A stretch of DNA of 20,360 nucleotides from JBNKLG01 sp050292235 (GTDB lineage: Bacteria; Pseudomonadota; Gammaproteobacteria; Chromatiales; Chromatiaceae): contig JBNKLG010000048.1 of the NCBI GenBank assembly GCA_050292235.1, positions 1 to 20,360 of the forward strand, read 5' to 3'. Position numbers and translations under genes: made by a program. The notes beneath the pieces were generated by a model. The model had not been told where the DNA came from, made no database searches, and was given only the letters and a program-made list of their open reading frames with translations. This document shows, piece after piece, positions 16,058 through 20,360 of the stretch; position 1 is the stretch's first letter, and every line of letters begins with the position of its first letter.

Positions 16058-16465
16058 ATGTTATCTCTGGTTGTTTTTGTTATCTATGGATGGTTCTGCA
16101 TTAAGATAGTATTCGAAATACAGAAAAACCGCCATATTCTGCTGGATTCTGGCTTAACTGTGGCCTCAGTTAATGGTGTCTTGGTGATGCTGTTGATGTA
16201 TCTTGTGCCGGTCTTCTTGTTGGCATTTCCATTTTATGCCAAATGGGGTTTTCTGAATCCGTTGTTTTTTGCACCCATCTATGTTGTTGGGCTGTGGAGA
16301 GCATCCAGGCTGCAGAAAATTATGCCCACTGAATATAATCATCAGATCGCTGCGGTTGGCTATGTCAAAAAATCTTTTGATCTTGCCTTGTCAGGTTTGG
16401 TGATTGTGGCAATGTTGCTGATTGTTGAGATGTATTATTATGGTATTGGTAGTGTCTTTTCTTGA
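16058..16465 (+). CDS. multi-pass membrane protein of unknown function
   Basis: Predicted 135 residues from ATG 16058 (MLSLVVFVIYGWFC), with AAGG about ten bases upstream. A TTG at 16025 would add 11 polar residues and is less likely. Four hydrophobic stretches are visible, at about 2-18, 39-62, 66-84 and 113-131. A short basic loop with WRASRLQKIMP lies before the last one. No family motif is recognised. Codon use and AT content differ from the GC-rich housekeeping genes around it, hinting at acquisition or weak selection. It converges with the next membrane protein gene, which is unrelated in sequence. Confidence 0.65.
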   Translation: MLSLVVFVIYGWFCIKIVFEIQKNRHILLDSGLTVASVNGVLVMLLMYLVPVFLLAFPFYAKWGFLNPLFFAPIYVVGLWRASRLQKIMPTEYNHQIAAVGYVKKSFDLALSGLVIVAMLLIVEMYYYGIGSVFS

Positions 16466-16540
16466 TGTATGGATTGTTGCATATCGAGATGGCTGTTCTG
16501 AGTTCAAAGGGTAAAAAAACATTTCCCCATCGTATGATCC

Positions 16541-17173
16541 TTAGATCAATGACTTCAAATAATCCCAGGCAAAGGGCAGCAAAATACCTATTGCAAGCAA
16601 GATGAATGGCAGCGCCCAGATCAGAACTTTTGCGGTATTTTGAGACGAAGGGGCAGTCTCGTACCACTCCGCTGTACTGAAGGCGAAGTGGGCCTTCTTT
16701 TCCTGGCTCCACGCCAGACTCCACATCAAACCTGCTGGGAGATACAGGGTCGTAGAGAGGATGATATTGGGTCCCCAGGTCGGGGGGTAAAAGCCATCCC
16801 GGAGATAGATATACCCATCATAGGACCAACTGACGGAAAACATCCAGAGGCAGAGTGCCACATAGAGCTGGACGAAACTCGCCTGCTGGCGGAAAAACCG
16901 AAGCAGGATGCCAACAGTCCAGGGGGCGGTGACAAAGGTCAGGATGGACATGAAACTGGCATCGACGTAGTCCCAGGTTGGATCCCCGGAATAGGGGGCG
17001 ATGTAGATCATGGGGATCAGGGCCATCAGGAAGGTGATGCTCTTCCAGGGTTGGAGCAAAAAGCGCCAATATGCTGTTTTTGTGAATGGAAATTGCTCAG
17101 CTTTGACAATCAAGAGGGCAAAGGCAACTCCGGACAAAATCAGCCAGGCTGCCATGTAATATTCAATATTCAT
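16541..17173 (-). CDS. integral membrane protein with six predicted helices
   Basis: 210 residues from ATG 17173 (MNIEYYMAAWLIL), with GGAAG eight bases upstream. ATG 17251 in the same frame adds 26 polar residues but has no ribosome site. Six hydrophobic segments follow one another: AAWLILSGVAFALLIV, ITFLMALIPMIYI, FMSILTFVTAPWTVGILL, FVQLYVALCLWMFSV, IILSTTLYLPAGLMWSLAW and VLIWALPFILLAIGILLPFA. Short loops contain several aromatic and acidic residues (GDPTWDYVDASF, WSYDGYIYLRDGFYPPTWGP). I do not recognise the family. No operon partner is apparent: the gene upstream on this strand ends 58 bases before the longer start. Confidence 0.75.
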   Translation of the reverse strand: MNIEYYMAAWLILSGVAFALLIVKAEQFPFTKTAYWRFLLQPWKSITFLMALIPMIYIAPYSGDPTWDYVDASFMSILTFVTAPWTVGILLRFFRQQASFVQLYVALCLWMFSVSWSYDGYIYLRDGFYPPTWGPNIILSTTLYLPAGLMWSLAWSQEKKAHFAFSTAEWYETAPSSQNTAKVLIWALPFILLAIGILLPFAWDYLKSLI

Positions 17174-17309
17174 ACGAGGTTCTTCCAGCCATCCAATCGG
17201 TTCCCACAGGTGAAGCAGTTTCTGCCCTTCTGAGGGATTTGGCCATTTCACAATAGATGATGTGCGGTTTGTCAGGAGCCCTTTCAGAAACTTTACTGCT
17301 ATTTCCTGC

Positions 17310-18011
17310 CTATCGTAAAAAATCCCTCAACGGCACCCGGCGCTCATTCATGCGCTGCACGGTGAGCGCGAGAAATAACTCGGCGGTGGCCACAGCGTCG
17401 GTGAGGGCGTTGTGGGCCTTGTAGCGGGGCAGGGCAAAGCGGGTTCGGAGCGAGGCCAGGCGCAGGTCGGATTGCTGGATGTAGAGGTTGCGGTTTTCGA
17501 TCCACCGTCGTCCCAGCAGCAGGGTATCCACGGTGGGGATGAAAAAGGGGCAGCCGTAGAGTTGCTGACAGGCAGCGTCGAGAAAGCCCAGCTCAATTTT
17601 GGCGTAATGGGCGATGAGTACGGTGCCCGCCAGGCGGCTGAGCAGGATTTTCAGGGCCTGCTTCAGCTCGATCCCTTCTGCGGCCTGATCATCGGTAATC
17701 TCGTGGATGATGGCGCTGGATTCGGGAATCTCTCCTTTTGGGACGATGAGTTCATGTTGTGCCGTGCCCAGTTGGATGGCCATTTGATCCATGCGCACCA
17801 GCCCAAAGCTCAGCAGCTCGTCTTGGGTCGGGTCGAGCCCGGTGGTTTCAAAGTCCAGGACGGTGAAACGGATCTCACGGATATCACGGTTTGCCGGGGG
17901 AAACGGGGTGGCGAAATAGTTTTGCAGAGGGCCGGAAGGGGCTTTGTCCAGCATGGCCTGGCGCTGTTGCTCCAGGTTGTGCCAAGGTTGCCAAAAGCGC
18001 CAGTTCCACAT
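17310..18011 (-). CDS. DEDDh 3'-5' exonuclease (DnaQ-like) coupled to DUF294 gene
   Basis: 233 residues. After a 45-residue N-terminal extension comes the exonuclease domain: VLDFETTGLD with D53 and E55, AHYAKIELGFL with H135 and E140, and AHNALTDAVATAELF with H200 and D205. These are the DEDDh metal-binding residues, except that the usual second Asp is Glu (E140). Relatives degrade DNA or RNA from the 3' end, but proteins of this subgroup are not well characterised. ATG overlaps the stop of the upstream gene by one base (TGATG), so translation is coupled. In many gammaproteobacteria this exonuclease and the DUF294 protein sit with acetate permease and acetyl-CoA synthetase genes (known context). 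Here those are outside the window or absent. Confidence 0.92.
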   Translation of the reverse strand: MWNWRFWQPWHNLEQQRQAMLDKAPSGPLQNYFATPFPPANRDIREIRFTVLDFETTGLDPTQDELLSFGLVRMDQMAIQLGTAQHELIVPKGEIPESSAIIHEITDDQAAEGIELKQALKILLSRLAGTVLIAHYAKIELGFLDAACQQLYGCPFFIPTVDTLLLGRRWIENRNLYIQQSDLRLASLRTRFALPRYKAHNALTDAVATAELFLALTVQRMNERRVPLRDFLR

Positions 18012-19876
18012 CAGAAGAACCGGCTGGCCTGGTAGCGGGCGTCTAAGGCTTCTTGCATGGTGGTAATGGCCTTGAAGGCATCTTTGAGATGATTGCGTTC
18101 CAGCGGAGAGAGGTCGTTGGGTGGCAGATAGTTGTCGGCAGCCAGACCCTGCTTGAGCTGTTCTGCCTGATGGCGAATGCGCAGGGTGGCGATGAATTCC
18201 AGGGCATCGGTCAGGTTTTCCGCCCCTTCTTGGCTGAGGGCACCCTGGCGGGCGGCATCTTCCAGTCGCTCCAGGGTGTTGATGGCCGGGCTGCCACAGG
18301 AGAGAGCGTAGACCCGGGCCAGATCGATGATGGGGACGGTGCCCCGATGTTTGATGTCGAAGGTGTTATCGTGTTCCCCGTCGCTGATGAGGACAAAGGT
18401 GCGGAAGAAGCCCATGGGCGGGCGATGTTTGAGGGCGTTGGCTGCCATGTAGGCGAGGAAGATTTTGTTCTGCTGGGATTTGTTGAGCATGTGCTGCTGT
18501 AACTGGCTGAACAGGCTCTCTTCGCCATGGACCGGCCGCAGGTCGAAGAAAATGCTGGAGAGCATCAGGGCCATGGGCTCGGGTCGCTCGATCCAGGTAT
18601 CGAAATAGCCCTGCCAAGTGGAGAGGGGCTGACACCATTGGGGGTTGGTGGCCATGGCGTTGCCGGGGCAGTAGACAAAGCCACAGGCATTGAGCCCGTC
18701 GCTGACAAAGCGGGCCAGTTGGGCAAAATAGGCACGATGCGCTTCAGTGCAGCCATTGGCAAGGATGAGGGCGTTGTCCTGGTCGGAGTGGGAGGTCTGC
18801 TCCCGCCGCGCCTGAGAGCCGCCGGTGACCCAGACATAGGCGATGGGGGCAGGTCCCAGCTCCTGTTCTGCCAGTAAGATCAGACGTTGGGTGATGGCGT
18901 CGGTCACAGAGGAGACCACCTGGCCGATGTGATTGGCTGTGGCGCCACTGTTGACCATCTGTACCTGAAGCCTGGGCAGGTGCTGGGCGGCAGCACTCAG
19001 CTCGTCTACCGTTTCTGCCCGCATGATGCCGCGCACCAGGTAGGGACCATGGACACTTTGGAACCGGATCAGGTCGGTGGTGGAAATGAGGCCGAGGACC
19101 CGCCCCCGTTCCAGTACCGGCAGGTGGTGTATGCCCAGTCGGGTCATCTTCAGCAGTGCCTCGAACCCCAGCGTATCCGGGCTGATCGTATTGGGCTCCC
19201 GGGTCATGATGTGGTGGATCGGGGTGTTGTAGGGCAGGCTCTCGCAGATGAAGCGGCGGCGTAAATCCTTGTCGGTCAGAATGCCGACCAGAGCGCCCTT
19301 GTCGGTCACCAGCAGGGAGGAGACCCCATGCTCGGTCATGGTCTGGGCAGCTTGTAGCACCGAGGTGTCAACATTGACTTCGACCACCCGGGGCTCGATC
19401 AGGTTGCGTACTTTGATGTTGATCAGGGAGTTGCTGGAGAGCTCATCGGTATCGGTGATGCCAGCGAGGGCCTGGCGCAGGCGTTCATTGGTGCCGGCAC
19501 TGAAAAAGGCATCGAAATCGGCGGAATACTGACGCAGACGCTCCAGCAGATCACAGGGCACCAGATAAACCAGGCTGTCCTCCTCGGTGCGGCCCTGCAA
19601 CGGGGTAGCGTTTTCCATGCCGCAGTTGGGGATGAAATAATCCCCTTCACCCAGCTGTTCCCGTAATTTGCCCTCGGCATCCATTACCCTCAGCGCCCCT
19701 TTGCGCACAAAATAGAGGTGGCGGGCCTGGTCGGCCTTTTCCGGGATGGCGGTATCCCTGCGCAGGTAGCGCACCAGAATCTCGCCGATCAAAGGATCCA
19801 GTGCCTCGTTAGGGAGTTGATCGAAGGGTGGGTGTGCAGTCAGAAAATCACGAATCTCGGCGAGTTCGATCTCCAT
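18011..19876 (-). CDS. cNMP-binding / CBS pair / DUF294 nucleotidyltransferase-like regulator
   Basis: 621 residues from ATG 19876, with GGGAG six bases upstream; the frame is open to 19939 but without a ribosome site. Order of domains: cyclic-nucleotide-binding-like barrel at about 10-125, two CBS motifs at about 155-275 (VLQAAQTMTEHGVSSLLVTD; IHHIMTREP...GIHHLPVLERGRVLGLISTT), a DUF294 nucleotidyltransferase-like domain with GGSQARREQTSHSDQDNA at 352-369 (D365 and D367 as metal ligands), and the helical DUF294 C-terminal domain at about 460-615. The architecture suggests that adenine or cyclic nucleotides are sensed and a nucleotidyl group is moved onto a protein, as in GlnD-like enzymes; the target is unknown. 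It is coupled to the downstream exonuclease gene. Confidence 0.93.
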   Translation of the reverse strand: MEIELAEIRDFLTAHPPFDQLPNEALDPLIGEILVRYLRRDTAIPEKADQARHLYFVRKGALRVMDAEGKLREQLGEGDYFIPNCGMENATPLQGRTEEDSLVYLVPCDLLERLRQYSADFDAFFSAGTNERLRQALAGITDTDELSSNSLINIKVRNLIEPRVVEVNVDTSVLQAAQTMTEHGVSSLLVTDKGALVGILTDKDLRRRFICESLPYNTPIHHIMTREPNTISPDTLGFEALLKMTRLGIHHLPVLERGRVLGLISTTDLIRFQSVHGPYLVRGIMRAETVDELSAAAQHLPRLQVQMVNSGATANHIGQVVSSVTDAITQRLILLAEQELGPAPIAYVWVTGGSQARREQTSHSDQDNALILANGCTEAHRAYFAQLARFVSDGLNACGFVYCPGNAMATNPQWCQPLSTWQGYFDTWIERPEPMALMLSSIFFDLRPVHGEESLFSQLQQHMLNKSQQNKIFLAYMAANALKHRPPMGFFRTFVLISDGEHDNTFDIKHRGTVPIIDLARVYALSCGSPAINTLERLEDAARQGALSQEGAENLTDALEFIATLRIRHQAEQLKQGLAADNYLPPNDLSPLERNHLKDAFKAITTMQEALDARYQASRFF

Positions 19877-20029
19877 AGGTCTCCCAGGGGTAAAAGCGGC
19901 GTGGGGTTTTTGTCGTAACCCTATAATTGATAGCAGCAATAGCCGCTATCGGAAAGGGCGGCGACACCTCTGGGGCTGATTTTGTCATAGCGATTACCCC
20001 AACTCGCCCAAACGAGAAAGAATGGTGCT

Positions 20030-20242
20030 GTGGCTGCAACTCACAAATGTGCCGGGAGCACATTTGAACAGTCGAAGGCTGGCCCGAAGGGCAGAGGGCA
20101 GGATGCCCGGAGTAATGGGCTGTGGCTGGAGCAGGCTGGGTTCGATATCAAAACACCTGTCAGGGTCAGGGTCATGCCAGGGTGCTTGGTGGTGACTGCC
20201 GAGGAGCAAAGCTACAATAGAAAAGCCCCGGTCAATGACTGA
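20030..20242 (+). CDS. SymE-like toxin (short, possibly decayed)
   Basis: 70 residues from GTG 20030, with GAGAAAG about nine bases upstream. The second half, GLWLEQAGFDIKTPVRVRVM followed by PGCLVVTAEE, matches the SymE core (GxWLExAGF...V.V.V.xGC.V.T), an AbrB-like fold toxin of SOS-linked type I toxin-antitoxin systems. The first 30 residues (AATHKCAGSTFEQSKAGPKG) do not match the usual lead-in, and the conserved strand before GLWLEQ is poor, so the 5' part may be rearranged. In Escherichia coli symE is repressed by LexA and by an antisense RNA, SymR; I see no clear LexA box here. An inverted repeat lies within the first codons. Confidence 0.6.
   Translation: MAATHKCAGSTFEQSKAGPKGRGQDARSNGLWLEQAGFDIKTPVRVRVMPGCLVVTAEEQSYNRKAPVND
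20044..20066. repeat. 9-bp inverted repeat at the 5' end of the SymE-like ORF
   Basis: CAAATGTGC and GCACATTTG flank a 5-base CGGGA loop, a perfect hairpin-forming repeat just after the candidate start codon. It could shape the mRNA 5' end, be the target of an antisense RNA, or be a remnant of an inserted element. Confidence 0.5.
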
Positions 20243-20360
20243 TTAAGCGGGTATTTTCTATAACAAAAATTCTATTCGTTACGGATCAATCGAGTCTGAC
20301 CCACTGCTGTCCCACTTAGCGCGCAGATAAGAGTCCGGTTTCGTGAGCCTTTTGGTAAAA
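20243..20360. other. window-edge non-coding stretch
   Basis: About 118 bases after the SymE-like ORF with no ORF that I can support. It contains GGATCAATCGAGTCTGACCC (20283-20302). I have an unverified impression that this string recurs beside small REP-associated (Y1) transposase genes in gammaproteobacteria. No transposase is visible before the window ends. Confidence 0.25.

Noticed and set aside
1..20360. CRISPR arrays, tRNA or rRNA genes
   Set aside because: No regularly spaced short repeats with unique spacers and no tRNA cloverleaf or rRNA-like segment was seen. The only regular tandem repeat is the coding 93-bp array.

Overview
The window looks like a chromosomal segment of a GC-rich gammaproteobacterium. 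Support comes from a short YkvM-type QueF, a Pat/PatZ-type protein acetyltransferase, a cNMP-CBS-DUF294 / DEDDh exonuclease gene pair, a SymE-like toxin and a classical MCP. A free-living, possibly sulfur-oxidising (Chromatiales-like) lineage would fit, but that is a guess from gene flavour only.

Layout. (1) 1-1360: an AT-richer stretch with two orphan plus-strand ORFs, one secreted and one resembling a darcynin/dimeric alpha-beta protein. Each is followed closely by an attC-like inverted structure, so I read this as the remains of an integron cassette array. (2) 1366-1745: a minus-strand XRE-type regulator broken by single-base frameshifts, with an operator-like palindrome still at its start. 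(3) 1916-6509: a giant secreted protein gene (1530 codons once one base is discounted). It has a long signal peptide, a propeller-like N-terminal half, DUF11/CARDB-like beta domains and seven 31-residue Cys-rich tandem repeats. The reading frame breaks at a run of seven G at 2488-2494. (4) 6533-10253: a zinc-dependent class II histone-deacetylase-like protein and, divergently, a Pat-type ADP-forming acyl-CoA synthetase/GNAT fusion, a likely acetylation/deacetylation pair. (5) 10303-12072: a methyl-accepting chemotaxis protein with a strong terminator. (6) 12814-14078: two small secreted proteins of unknown function, preceded by a CRP-like palindrome. (7) 14157-15871, all minus strand: queF, a decayed remnant of an FGGY carbohydrate kinase, and a UDP-glucuronate 4-epimerase-like gene. 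(8) 16058-17251: two unrelated multi-pass membrane proteins. (9) 17310-19876: a cNMP/CBS/DUF294 nucleotidyltransferase-like regulator overlapping a DEDDh exonuclease gene by one base. This pair commonly sits beside acetate uptake and activation genes (actP, acs). (10) 20030-20242: a small SymE-type toxin-like ORF near the window edge.

A possible theme is acetate/acetyl-CoA control: Pat and the deacetylase would switch acyl-CoA synthetases, and the DUF294/exonuclease pair is usually linked to the same pathway. The two loci are 7 kb apart here, and neither acs nor actP is in the window.
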